This document shows positions 14,959-22,375 of a stretch of 22,375 nt of DNA, one piece after another (positions within the stretch are counted from its first letter, which is position 1; every line of letters starts with the position of its first letter). The translations under genes were made by a program, and so were the position numbers. The stretch is taken from positions 1-22,375 of IMG/VR virus record IMGVR_UViG_3300043099_000131; one strand, written 5' to 3'. Origin of the DNA: a virus. The notes beneath the pieces were generated by a model, which saw nothing but the letters and a program-made list of their open reading frames with translations, did no database searches and was not told the origin of the DNA.

Positions 14959-15435
14959 TTAGTTAGCCCTCCACCAACTGTTTGCTCCGGCATTAACTAG
15001 CATAGGTTTTATCGTTCTACGCACATTAGCTGGAATCAAGCTGGCTGGTAAGGTTCTTTCCAATGAGATTGAGCCGACCCTAATACTAACAGCTGAACCT
15101 GTATCATCCTGCAGACCATCGTTATTTAACAAATGATATGCGAGATCCATAGTCGCTGTTACAAGTCTTGTCGGAGACGTCATTGTGAATGTAATATTCG
15201 TGCCGATTCTTGGATCAAAGTATTCGCCTGACCTTGGAAAAGCTAAGGGTTGAGCCTCACCTATAGCAGTTCCGGTCCAAGGCATTTCATCAAGAATGCT
15301 TGTAGCAGTTACAAGTGCCTGTGCCTTCGATGGTGCATCAGCAGAGGTCCATGCAGCAACGTCTAGCCTGTCAGCAAAGTAGGTGTCGGTCTCTGCTACT
15401 GTAGCATACGAGTTTGTACCTTTTACGAGTGCCAT
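14959..15435 (-). CDS. Head-tail adaptor (DnaT-like domain family)
   Basis: This 158-residue protein begins MALVKGTNSYATVAETDTYF, and continues SKAQALVTATSILDEMPWTG. This start is typical of a phage family that databases often name DnaT-like (DnaT_2) because of a remote domain match; its helical build and slot directly after the major capsid gene mark it as a head-tail connector that docks on the portal. A role in single-strand DNA binding is unlikely here. AAAGGA stands seven bases before the ATG at 15435. The stop is followed after one base by the next neck gene. The connector role is well supported by order; exact contacts are inferred. Confidence 0.8.
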   Translation of the reverse strand: MALVKGTNSYATVAETDTYFADRLDVAAWTSADAPSKAQALVTATSILDEMPWTGTAIGEAQPLAFPRSGEYFDPRIGTNITFTMTSPTRLVTATMDLAYHLLNNDGLQDDTGSAVSIRVGSISLERTLPASLIPANVRRTIKPMLVNAGANSWWRAN

Positions 15436-15451
15436 AGATGAGTCCTTTTAA

Positions 15452-16678
15452 TTAACTATGGAATATCGGCAGAATGCCAAGGCTCAATGCAGACGACGCC
15501 TTGCGAGTCCAAACGCCCTTTGTGTTCAGAATCGGCGTAGCTTCCGACACAGTCAGACCCGATCCAGCGATTGCGATGAAGTCCTTCATAGTGCCGGCAT
15601 CATTGACAGCCATGTAATGGGCATCTTGCGGGAATGCAGTAGTCGTACCATTCCAGTCGTAACCAGCCGGATGAGCAACATAACCCCAACGATACCAGAT
15701 GTCGGTCGAACCGCCACCGTTATAGGCACGTGCATCACGATAAATTTCGACAGGCGTCGGCACAGACAGGTTTTCCATCGCAACCGCACCAGGCAGAACG
15801 ATGAAAGAAGTCTTGGTACCAACGATATCAACACCAGCGCCCAGTTTAAGCTTGTCAAGCTGAGCGGTGCTGAAGCCTTGCGAGGCACGAGTCTGAATCA
15901 AACGGAACTTACCACCGAAGATGGTCTGGAACATAACATTGGCTTCTTGAACGCCATCTTGATCCACCAGATTGGCAGAACGAAGGGACGCAAGAACTTC
16001 AGGGCTAACGACCAGATAGGCATACTCCGGCTCGTAGTCTTTCCACGCCATACCAATGGCTTGCAGGAAGCCTTCAGCACGAGCAGCACCTTGTGCAGTC
16101 GGCGATGCAGCGATGATAGGCTGAGCAGCACCCAGATCCACGTAGAAGCCATAACGAGCTTCTTTAGGATCATTGGTGAAGGTTTGACCGCCCAGACCAA
16201 CGTTAGTAGAGCCTTGACCAACGCAAGCACCGTTAAGGGCTTCAGACAATGCAACACCCTTCAGCACAGACAGGATGGCATTATGCTCGTCTTGAGCGCG
16301 AGTTTCGCCAAAGTCACGCGAGATCTTGGCCAGACCATCTTGACGCGTAACTACTTCCGACAGATTCACTTGCGTAGCACCATGTGTACGAACGGTCTTG
16401 ATATAAGTCGAGAACGCGGAGGTGTATGTAGTGCCGGTGCCATTACCTGCAGCCGTCAGCGAGGCAACGTTGATCGTAGGATCAAGCGGCTTATACCAAC
16501 GGACTTGACCAATGAAGGTCTCGGTGGAGGTGTCAATACTAGGGTTAGAACCCACAATACCAGTGCCGCTAAGCTTCTTGGCGGTGGTGTAAGCCTCGTC
16601 CGAGTAAGCAGACAGAGCAGCTTGCAGGGCATAACTATTGGTATTGCCGTTTACATTACTAAATAGAGCGACAGTCAT
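15452..16678 (-). CDS. Major capsid protein
   Basis: This 408-residue protein follows the scaffold gene and precedes the neck genes, the standard position of the capsid subunit. It has the look of a large coat-protein family: an N-terminal SNVNGNTNSYALQAALSAYS, then TEVV-type region NLSEVVTRQDGLAKISRDFG (residues about 104-123), and a mid-region with AYLVVSPEVLASLRSANLVD, then GGKFRLIQTRAS and YNGGGSTDIWYRWGYVAHPA near the end, as in coat proteins of the HK97-fold class. AAGGA is six bases before the ATG. Its codon choice gives an unbroken 402-codon antisense frame, which I treat as a shadow. Capsid call is firm; the precise subfamily is not determined. Confidence 0.9.
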   Translation of the reverse strand: MTVALFSNVNGNTNSYALQAALSAYSDEAYTTAKKLSGTGIVGSNPSIDTSTETFIGQVRWYKPLDPTINVASLTAAGNGTGTTYTSAFSTYIKTVRTHGATQVNLSEVVTRQDGLAKISRDFGETRAQDEHNAILSVLKGVALSEALNGACVGQGSTNVGLGGQTFTNDPKEARYGFYVDLGAAQPIIAASPTAQGAARAEGFLQAIGMAWKDYEPEYAYLVVSPEVLASLRSANLVDQDGVQEANVMFQTIFGGKFRLIQTRASQGFSTAQLDKLKLGAGVDIVGTKTSFIVLPGAVAMENLSVPTPVEIYRDARAYNGGGSTDIWYRWGYVAHPAGYDWNGTTTAFPQDAHYMAVNDAGTMKDFIAIAGSGLTVSEATPILNTKGVWTRKASSALSLGILPIFHS

Positions 16679-16693
16679 TTTAGATCCTTATTA

Positions 16694-17455
16694 TTATTGT
16701 GGTGGTTGTCCCCCTAATTTGCCAGCAGCTGCCAGTGCGAGGACTTCAGCTTGCGGCATATCAAAGAGTGATTTTGGTTTTGTTGTTGCAGGAGTAGTGA
16801 CAGTAGTTCCAGAAGAACCGCTACCACTATTACTTTTTGTTTTAAATAGAAATGATTGCTCCTCGTTCTTAGAGAAAGCTTCGCAATAATCTCTTACAGA
16901 AATACCAGATCTATGAACCCATACACCTTGCTCATTCTGCGTAAGATTAGTGATTATTTCCTTAAATGCCATGTCAGACGCTTTATCATTCCGGAAAACG
17001 TAACTCTTAAGTGCTTCACGCACAGCAACATCACGACTCAGTTCCGTGTTGTGCTTCTTTAGAGCTGCGATTTCGGCTTGAGCTTCTGCTAAGCGAAGAT
17101 TAGCTACCTCTTGATGCTTACCTTCGTCTTCCATTAATTTAAGTCTAGCTTCTTTCTCCTTGCGCTCCATTTCCTTGAGCTGTTGAAGAGCCTCATCACG
17201 CTGCTTAAAGGCGGCATCAAGCTTACCCTTAATCGGCGACAATTCGGTTTCTACGCGATCTTGAACGAGTCTATTGACCATATCACGATCACGCTCTTCT
17301 TGTGTCATGCGAGCAAGACGAGCAGCTTCCGCTTCTTCAGCTACAATCCGTTCAGCTTCTGCGGCCCTTTTATCGGCAGCAGCCTTCTCAACAGCGGCGG
17401 CATCAGCAGCCTCTTGTGCAGCAATTTCGTCAGCGGTCATGTTTTCATTTGCCAT
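16694..17455 (-). CDS. Capsid scaffolding protein
   Basis: From ATG 17455 this is a 253-residue highly charged, Ala/Glu-rich protein with a long predicted coiled coil (about residues 15-145, for example AEAERIVAEEAEAARLARMT and KQRDEALQQLKEMERKEKEA), a more ordered middle and a Ser/Gly/Thr linker before a short C-terminal helix (SLFDMPQAEVLALAAAGKLG) that would touch the capsid protein. This is the classic build of a scaffold, which shapes the procapsid and then leaves. The frame is open to 17479, but GGAAGGA stands seven bases before ATG 17455, so this is the likely start. It is directly before the major capsid gene. Two small three-base-loop hairpins lie upstream. Confidence 0.88.
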   Translation of the reverse strand: MANENMTADEIAAQEAADAAAVEKAAADKRAAEAERIVAEEAEAARLARMTQEERDRDMVNRLVQDRVETELSPIKGKLDAAFKQRDEALQQLKEMERKEKEARLKLMEDEGKHQEVANLRLAEAQAEIAALKKHNTELSRDVAVREALKSYVFRNDKASDMAFKEIITNLTQNEQGVWVHRSGISVRDYCEAFSKNEEQSFLFKTKSNSGSGSSGTTVTTPATTKPKSLFDMPQAEVLALAAAGKLGGQPPQ

Positions 17456-17469
17456 TTCAGTTTCCTTCC

Positions 17470-17513
17470 GTGAGTACAACTCACTTATAAATGTTAGGGT
17501 ACAACCCAGGGTT
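17470..17513 (-). promoter_or_regulatory. Small three-base-loop hairpins upstream of the scaffold gene
   Basis: On the minus strand GTGAGT-TGT-ACTCAC (17484-17470) and GGGT-TGT-ACCC (17507-17497) have perfect stems and the same TGT loop. The second overlaps the palindrome AACCC-T-GGGTT (17513-17503), so the two folds exclude each other. They lie in the only gap of this module (17480-17545) large enough for a promoter or leader. Function is unknown; see findings for a possible link to the polymerase. Confidence 0.4.
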
Positions 17514-17545
17514 ACTACAAATTAATGGGAGAGACACACGGTGTA

Positions 17546-20500
17546 TCACCCGACTCCGTACCAGTACCGATTGTCTTTAAATTCGCTCGGCACCGTCTGC
17601 AAGATATCTTCGTATGTCAGGATATCTGCCTTTGTTAATAATTTCCCACCAACTCTTGATTTGCCAGCTACAGGAATTATGCCAATAGCGATAGCTTCAT
17701 CCATATACTGATTATACAGCGCTCTTGGAAGTCCTCTAGCCAGCATCTCATCTAGCGTAGCTTTCACAGATTCACTTTTAACTGCTGTTGCGTAGATCTC
17801 TCTAAGTGCCTGCCTAGACGCTAACATATCAGCAGCATTGGTGAAGAAAGCATCATGCACCGTGCCGGTCTGAACGTTGTTCTTAGCGCCCCATAGATGA
17901 AATTGTTTTACTAATGTAGCGTCATTAGAATGGTTGCCGTTAACAGCAAAGGCTGTTCTCGCCTTACCTAAGTCTGCTATATCATTAATTTTACCATCCT
18001 TGTTACGTATCTGATCCCATACAGACGGATCTGTCTTTTGCTGTATCTGAACTATATTGTTTATCCATTTCCCACTTGCATCTTTGTATGCTAGCTTTTC
18101 CTCAAAGGTTTGTGTAAAATTTTGTTCCAACACTCTGCCATCGAAGTTGACCCATGGGATAGCGGTCCAACGCTTTTCTAGTTTGTTAGGATAGCCGACT
18201 TCCCAACCTTTTATTAGGTCATCGCCCCACAATTCATGCTTGCCTATCTTGAAGCCGAGGTTGTGAGACACCTTTCCGATAGTTTTACCAGTGAGTCTAT
18301 CTGTTGGAGCTCTCGCACCACTAACTACATTTGATAGGAACTTATCCGGAACATAACCTGGGATCCTACGTAACATCTTTTCTTTGATCGACTCATCCCT
18401 GATCGCCATTGTTTTACTTAGCCACCTAGGAAGTCTTCTACCAGCCTTGTACTCCCCAAAGATAGCTGTCTTTAGGGCGGACGTAACAGAGAAAGCGCTG
18501 TCTGCTGGCTTAGCGTGTTCAGCAAAGTCAGCGGCAAGTCTCCCAAAGAACTTTGTAAAGTCCTTAAGGATCGGAACCTCACTTCTAAGGTTCTCTGACA
18601 TGATCAGTGCTATTTGTTGGAAGTCATCAGGCGTCACAATGTTATTATAGGAACGACCCAACTTTTCAACAAAGTCACGAGTTTGCGGATCAAGGAAATA
18701 AAGTTGCTCCATCATCTCATCACCAGGATGGAGACCCTTATTGAACATCTCCTTAACATCCTGACGCAATGCCTTTAATTCTCTGTAGGTGTCAGGATCC
18801 CAGCTCTCATATCTGGCCATACGCGCGCTAATTTCTGCGAGTACCTTGTCGCGCTCAGTTGCTTTGACTACAAGAAAGTCGTCTTGTTTGTCCAGTATCT
18901 TTGCCAGCTTGGTCTCTACGTTCATGATTCCGGTACGCTCACCAGCACCATACAGCGTTACCATATTTTGTGCCTTAGATGCTTTCCGCAGATCCTTCTC
19001 AGTGAGTCCTAGCTTTTCATTCAGTTTTCTGAAACGAGGATCATTGAAGGTTCTCTCGGCGATTTCATCATACAGCCGCTGTTTCTGGTTAGTAGGGACT
19101 ACGTTGCTTAGTTCTGCTAATTGCTTATTCTTCGTGGTTAATGCAATAATTTGGGCGCCACTACTAGATGCGTCCTGTTCAAGAGCAATTGATATCCTGT
19201 AATTCGATAGCTTAGCAAGGCTACCCGCAGAAAAATCACCTCCTAAGAATTCATTTATCTTTGACATCTCCAAAGCGAATCTAAGAACCTTGCCTTGCTC
19301 TTCACCATCTATTTCAGCAAGGAAGGGCGACTCAAGAATCTTTCTGATGTCATTCGGTTTGCCACGACGCATTAGGTCGCCAATCTCTATTAGCTCCTTT
19401 CTATGAGCTATTGCGATCTGCTGTCTACCTAGTACAGACAATGAATTATAACGACCCTCAAGGGTGTCAGAAGCTCCTCCTAAGAATGAACCAATCTGAT
19501 CTTGAAAATTAAGAAATTCCAACTTACTGAATCTCTTAGCATCTGCTGTATTCAAAAACGGTCTGAATGTCTCACCGCTTTGTGGACCAATAAAACCTCT
19601 CTCGTAGATACGGGCGCGATGGTCTAGAAATGGATGGTTACTAAAGCTGGCATTCTTTGATCTAAGCCACGCCATCGCCTTAAAACGCTCGTAGGAATCA
19701 CCGCGTTCTAATATATACTCCCTGTAGTGATTAAGGTCGGTATAATACTGTGCCTTACCTTTGTCATCTTGGAAGTTTAAGAGCTTTACAATGAAGTCAT
19801 GAAAGTCTTCATCAACTTTATACTTAGCATCTGCCGCCCAGTTCAGTGCTGTCGTCATATCTCTGTCAATTAATCTGGCAGGAAACTCTGAAAAGCTACT
19901 AGAGGAGATAATAGGAATGCGGGTGTCATACATACCATACAAACCACGATCTACAAAGTATGTCTTGTAGCCCTCTCGGACTATCAGTCTATTCTTTCCG
20001 TCCGTAACGCCAACTCTAAGACCGACATCTATCTGTCTATTCATCTTAGAGTAAGCCTGAATCCTAGGATCCACAATACGCAAATTCACTGAGAAGGTAT
20101 CATAGTATGGGCCAAAGTATGCGCCAAAGTTACGGCTCTTCATCCTTCGTTTTTGTACGCCAAATGTCTCTAGCTCGTAGAAACCTTTACTATCTGCCTC
20201 ATCTAACAGCGTTTTACCTAAAGTGAACCATTCATTGCGAGTTCCACGGAAATTAGCACCATTATATAAATCGCGACCTAACGCAATGGCAAGCTGATCT
20301 CTATCAGGACTGTCGGCTAGACTTAGTCTCTTAGCAAACTTTAAGTAGAATTGTTCTATTTCTTCATCACTTAATCTTATCTTTAATTTAACGGGTACAA
20401 CCCTTAAATCAATGACATTACGGAGCTCTCTTGCAATTGTAATAAGCGTGCTATCTTCCCACTTGTTTCTATTAACTATAGTAGGAACGAAGTTATCATG

Positions 20501-22198
20501 CAGACTTTGGAGCTGTACTGGACCTAGTACGGGGTCGATATAGTTGTCTTGTTTTAGCTTAAACAACAAGTTAGCATCCTTGCGAATCTGGGTTTCCATA
20601 TAGTCCGATACGTTCATGATATCAAACTTTATTTGACCCTGTAGTACCGCCTTAAGGTTGCTCCACGACTCACCATTTTCACGGAACCTGCCAAATACAA
20701 TTCTGAGGTTCTCTGTTATTACCGCCCGTTCATTAATACCCATACTATCTTCAAGACCGTCCACAAACTCTTTTATGAACTTCTTGTCAACCGGTAGCAG
20801 CTTGTCGCTCTCGTCTACTAACTTATACACGTTAGTGAGCGTGTCTGGACTCGGTTGATATATTCTTGCGTCATCGTACCTCCCAGTAATTGGGTTGTAC
20901 TTAAGATGTTCTTCTCTAGGCGGCTGCGTTAATACTCTTGTTTTTGTATTCTTCTTATTATGCAGCAAGGTTCCTCTGTAATTTGTTAAGGACAGAGTTC
21001 CGTCGAGTTCTCCTGCCTGTAGCAGATAGTACTCTTTAAGTGCCTTTCTAAGATCTGTGCTCTCTATTATCTCATCAGGCCTAGCTGCACCTATTTTAAT
21101 TGTGTCTAGCTTTTCCTTCGCAAATGCAAATCTACGGGAATCGCCTGGCACACCGAGTCCATTATCTGTAAGCTGTCTGAGCTCCCTGATTCCAATAGAG
21201 TTTCCCTCTGCGTTCGTAAACTTATCCAGAGGCAGTTGTCCTGATCTAAACAACTCAAGTCTTGTTGTATCCCCGAGATGGCGAATCTGCACCTCTGTGG
21301 GTTGCCTTCGCAGCCACTCACTATAGCTCTCCTTTAATGGTGTTTGACCATCATAGAGCGCTATCTGCTTGTCTGATAGGCCGGTTAAATTACGCTTTCG
21401 TATCTGTGCAACACCCTCCAGCGAACCTAGACTTTCATAATCCTTAACAACCGGGATTGTAGAGCTTCTGCAATACCAGTGAGCAGGTGGAAGATGCTCT
21501 GTATCACTGATAGGGTAGATATGACCATCTCTATGAGCGCATAGAGGGGTAGTCCTACTGTCCAATACAGCAACGTACTGCCAGCCTTGTAGAGCTTTTT
21601 CATTTGCGCTATAGACCTGGTGATCAGCTTGTGCATATACGCTAGTTGTAGCTGTAATAACTAGACCGCGAGCCTGATTCTTAGTAATTAGATAAGTACT
21701 CTTTCTCACTTCATCCGCTATATCACTATTGGAAAGGCCTTCTGCGATACCCTTCCTAATGATTTCCTCAATACGAATCTTCTCATTCTTTCCGATGCCA
21801 GCCCACCCTTGGTCCAGCGTCTTATTCTGATATAGAGGCTGACTTAGAACTATATTAGCAGCTACCACGCGAGAAGGTTGCTCCACCTTCCATACTTTAC
21901 CTATAGCTGTACTAAGGTTATTCACAGAAAAATCAACCTGAGATTTAAACAAATCCTTCAAGGATTTAGAGCTGACATTATGGGTGTCTGCCATGGTCTT
22001 AATGATCTCATCATCAAGATCATGTTGGAACTGACTAAAAGATTTACCCTGCAGCTTAGATTTTTTAATCAATTGGTCTACACGTATAGCATGACCGTCA
22101 ATGATCAATTCTACTTTTCCTATACTACGGCGTTCGTAGAGTCTGATCATTGCGGCTCTGTCTACACTCCTATCGTAAATCTGAGTGTTCACATTCAT
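17546..22198 (-). CDS. MuF head protein fused to single-subunit (T7/N4-type) RNA polymerase
   Basis: This protein has 1550 residues (about 175 kDa). Residues about 140-250 carry the MuF/SPP1 gp7 minor head signature: VLDSRTTPLCAHRDG (211-225, Cys220) and LPPAHWYCRS (236-245, Cys243). The C-terminal part carries collinear motifs of single-subunit RNA polymerases. These are DHRARIY (859-865; T7 DFRGRVY); motif A EQDASSSGAQ (1007-1016; Asp1009 = T7 Asp537); motif B RKASKAQNMVTLYG (1071-1084; Arg1071, Lys1075, Tyr1083 = T7 Arg627, Lys631, Tyr639); WVNFDG (1349-1354; T7 WVTPDG); NHSND (1422-1426; T7 VHSQD); and motif C TVHDAF (1446-1451; Asp1449 = T7 Asp812). All catalytic residues are present. 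The frame opens with a GTG at 22216, but AGGAG lies five bases before ATG 22198, so I start there. It sits between the presumed portal and scaffold genes, the normal MuF slot. Packaging and injection are inferred. Confidence 0.92.
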   Translation of the reverse strand: MNVNTQIYDRSVDRAAMIRLYERRSIGKVELIIDGHAIRVDQLIKKSKLQGKSFSQFQHDLDDEIIKTMADTHNVSSKSLKDLFKSQVDFSVNNLSTAIGKVWKVEQPSRVVAANIVLSQPLYQNKTLDQGWAGIGKNEKIRIEEIIRKGIAEGLSNSDIADEVRKSTYLITKNQARGLVITATTSVYAQADHQVYSANEKALQGWQYVAVLDSRTTPLCAHRDGHIYPISDTEHLPPAHWYCRSSTIPVVKDYESLGSLEGVAQIRKRNLTGLSDKQIALYDGQTPLKESYSEWLRRQPTEVQIRHLGDTTRLELFRSGQLPLDKFTNAEGNSIGIRELRQLTDNGLGVPGDSRRFAFAKEKLDTIKIGAARPDEIIESTDLRKALKEYYLLQAGELDGTLSLTNYRGTLLHNKKNTKTRVLTQPPREEHLKYNPITGRYDDARIYQPSPDTLTNVYKLVDESDKLLPVDKKFIKEFVDGLEDSMGINERAVITENLRIVFGRFRENGESWSNLKAVLQGQIKFDIMNVSDYMETQIRKDANLLFKLKQDNYIDPVLGPVQLQSLHDNFVPTIVNRNKWEDSTLITIARELRNVIDLRVVPVKLKIRLSDEEIEQFYLKFAKRLSLADSPDRDQLAIALGRDLYNGANFRGTRNEWFTLGKTLLDEADSKGFYELETFGVQKRRMKSRNFGAYFGPYYDTFSVNLRIVDPRIQAYSKMNRQIDVGLRVGVTDGKNRLIVREGYKTYFVDRGLYGMYDTRIPIISSSSFSEFPARLIDRDMTTALNWAADAKYKVDEDFHDFIVKLLNFQDDKGKAQYYTDLNHYREYILERGDSYERFKAMAWLRSKNASFSNHPFLDHRARIYERGFIGPQSGETFRPFLNTADAKRFSKLEFLNFQDQIGSFLGGASDTLEGRYNSLSVLGRQQIAIAHRKELIEIGDLMRRGKPNDIRKILESPFLAEIDGEEQGKVLRFALEMSKINEFLGGDFSAGSLAKLSNYRISIALEQDASSSGAQIIALTTKNKQLAELSNVVPTNQKQRLYDEIAERTFNDPRFRKLNEKLGLTEKDLRKASKAQNMVTLYGAGERTGIMNVETKLAKILDKQDDFLVVKATERDKVLAEISARMARYESWDPDTYRELKALRQDVKEMFNKGLHPGDEMMEQLYFLDPQTRDFVEKLGRSYNNIVTPDDFQQIALIMSENLRSEVPILKDFTKFFGRLAADFAEHAKPADSAFSVTSALKTAIFGEYKAGRRLPRWLSKTMAIRDESIKEKMLRRIPGYVPDKFLSNVVSGARAPTDRLTGKTIGKVSHNLGFKIGKHELWGDDLIKGWEVGYPNKLEKRWTAIPWVNFDGRVLEQNFTQTFEEKLAYKDASGKWINNIVQIQQKTDPSVWDQIRNKDGKINDIADLGKARTAFAVNGNHSNDATLVKQFHLWGAKNNVQTGTVHDAFFTNAADMLASRQALREIYATAVKSESVKATLDEMLARGLPRALYNQYMDEAIAIGIIPVAGKSRVGGKLLTKADILTYEDILQTVPSEFKDNRYWYGVG
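19172..19174 (-). other. Catalytic Asp1009 codon (motif A) of the polymerase
   Basis: The codon reads GAC on the minus strand within EQDASSSGAQ. It aligns with T7 Asp537 and, together with Asp1449 (codon GAT at 17852-17854), would hold the two metal ions. Confidence 0.85.
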
Positions 22199-22201
22199 GT
22201 T

Positions 22202-22208
22202 TTCTCCT
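22202..22208 (-). promoter_or_regulatory. Ribosome binding site that decides the MuF-polymerase start
   Basis: On the minus strand CAGGAGA is followed by AAAC and ATG 22198. It lies downstream of the GTG at 22216, so that earlier codon is unlikely to be the true start. Confidence 0.8.
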
Positions 22209-22212
22209 GATG

Positions 22213-22224
22213 GCACTTAAGTGG
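22213..22224. repeat. Palindrome CACTTAAGTG before the MuF-polymerase gene
   Basis: A perfect ten-base palindrome (22214-22223) within a longer imperfect one (TGGC...GGCCA) stands just upstream of the ribosome site, in the 51-base gap after the previous gene. It could be a protein-binding site or chance; no second copy was seen. Confidence 0.35.
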
Positions 22225-22249
22225 GCCAAAGCACTGTTCAGCCTAAATA

Positions 22250-22375
22250 CTACTTCTTCTTATAATAAGAGGCGACTCTTCTGTCATAGGTCGCTTTGCT
22301 AGGTGCCGCTTTACGCATACGAGATTGCGCGAATTTCCCAGCGCCACCCCATACAGCAGCGCCTCCTACCGCGCC
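22250..22375 (-). CDS. C-terminal end of an upstream gene, possibly portal
   Basis: My translation gives 41 residues to a TAG at 22250-22252, running off the right edge with no start in the window. The visible part begins GAVGGAAVWGGAGKFAQSRM (Gly/Ala-rich) and ends SKATYDRRVASYYKKK (strongly basic). No motif identifies it. In head modules the gene before a MuF gene is usually the portal protein, so that is the best guess from context alone. A basic tail could touch DNA or another head protein. Confidence 0.6.
   Translation of the reverse strand, partial: GAVGGAAVWGGAGKFAQSRMRKAAPSKATYDRRVASYYKKK

Noticed and set aside
14958-14993. Upstream start (ATG 14993) for the head closure gene
   Set aside because: It overlaps the previous gene by 35 bases and lacks a ribosome site; ATG 14957 fits better.
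15458-16666. Unbroken 402-codon antisense frame on the plus strand opposite the capsid gene
   Set aside because: It is a mirror of the biased codon use of the capsid gene; the protein has no recognisable pattern, no convincing ribosome site, and every supported gene is on the other strand.
17480-17545. Possible sigma70 promoter in the gap before the scaffold gene
   Set aside because: Boxes such as TTGTAC and TATAAG are present but with wrong spacing; no pair with 16-18 bases is convincing.
1-22375. CRISPR arrays, insertion sequences, integrase or attachment sites, defence systems
   Set aside because: No direct repeat arrays, transposase or integrase motifs, or toxin-antitoxin pairs were seen; the window is fully occupied by structural genes.

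Overview
The window is part of the late structural (head and tail) module of a tailed double-stranded DNA phage with a long, non-contractile tail (siphovirus type). All genes I can support are on the minus strand, so transcription runs from base 22375 towards base 1. Ribosome sites are AGGAG/AAGGA-like and several genes share stop-start TAATG junctions, which suits a bacterial host. The lambda-like tail plan (a tail-chaperone frameshift and a J-like tip) fits a Gram-negative host better, but nothing in the sequence names the host.

Layout in transcription order: the 3' end of an unidentified gene, in the position where a portal gene is expected (22250-22375); a very large MuF head protein fused to a second enzyme (17546-22198); scaffold (16694-17455); major capsid protein (15452-16678); three connector/neck genes ending in a tail terminator (14203-15435); major tail tube protein (13577-14197); a small unknown gene (13262-13495); a tail assembly chaperone pair joined by a -1 frameshift (12582-13261); an HK97 gp10-like tail-completion protein (12295-12582); a 2786-residue tape measure protein (3873-12233); two minor tail or distal tail proteins (2599-3812); and the first 866 residues of a J-like tail-tip protein that runs off the left edge (1-2599). 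Coding density is very high. The few gaps (50-80 bases) hold ribosome sites and hairpins, and no gene-free stretch exceeds 300 bases.

The standout is the 1550-residue protein at 17546-22198. Its first ~250 residues are a MuF/SPP1 gp7-type minor head domain. The rest carries, in order, the signature motifs of a T7/N4-type single-subunit RNA polymerase: a DxxGR-like box, motif A with the catalytic Asp, motif B with Arg/Lys/Tyr-Gly, a WVxxDG box, an HSxD box, and motif C His-Asp. A polymerase fused to a virion head protein and encoded between head genes suggests a packaged RNA polymerase that enters the cell with the DNA. This is functionally like phage N4 virion RNA polymerase, but reached through a MuF fusion in a siphovirus.

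The tape measure protein carries two enzyme cassettes, a HEMGH zincin and a lytic transglycosylase. Three copies of a GG-x-GPG...GEFVVN module lie around them, one before each cassette and one near the C-terminus, which suggests cell-wall penetration during injection. The tail-tip protein carries a module that looks like a CBM5/12 sugar-binding domain. A branched hairpin after the tail tube gene and further hairpins around the tape measure gene probably set the steep drop in expression from abundant tube protein to scarce tape measure and tip proteins.
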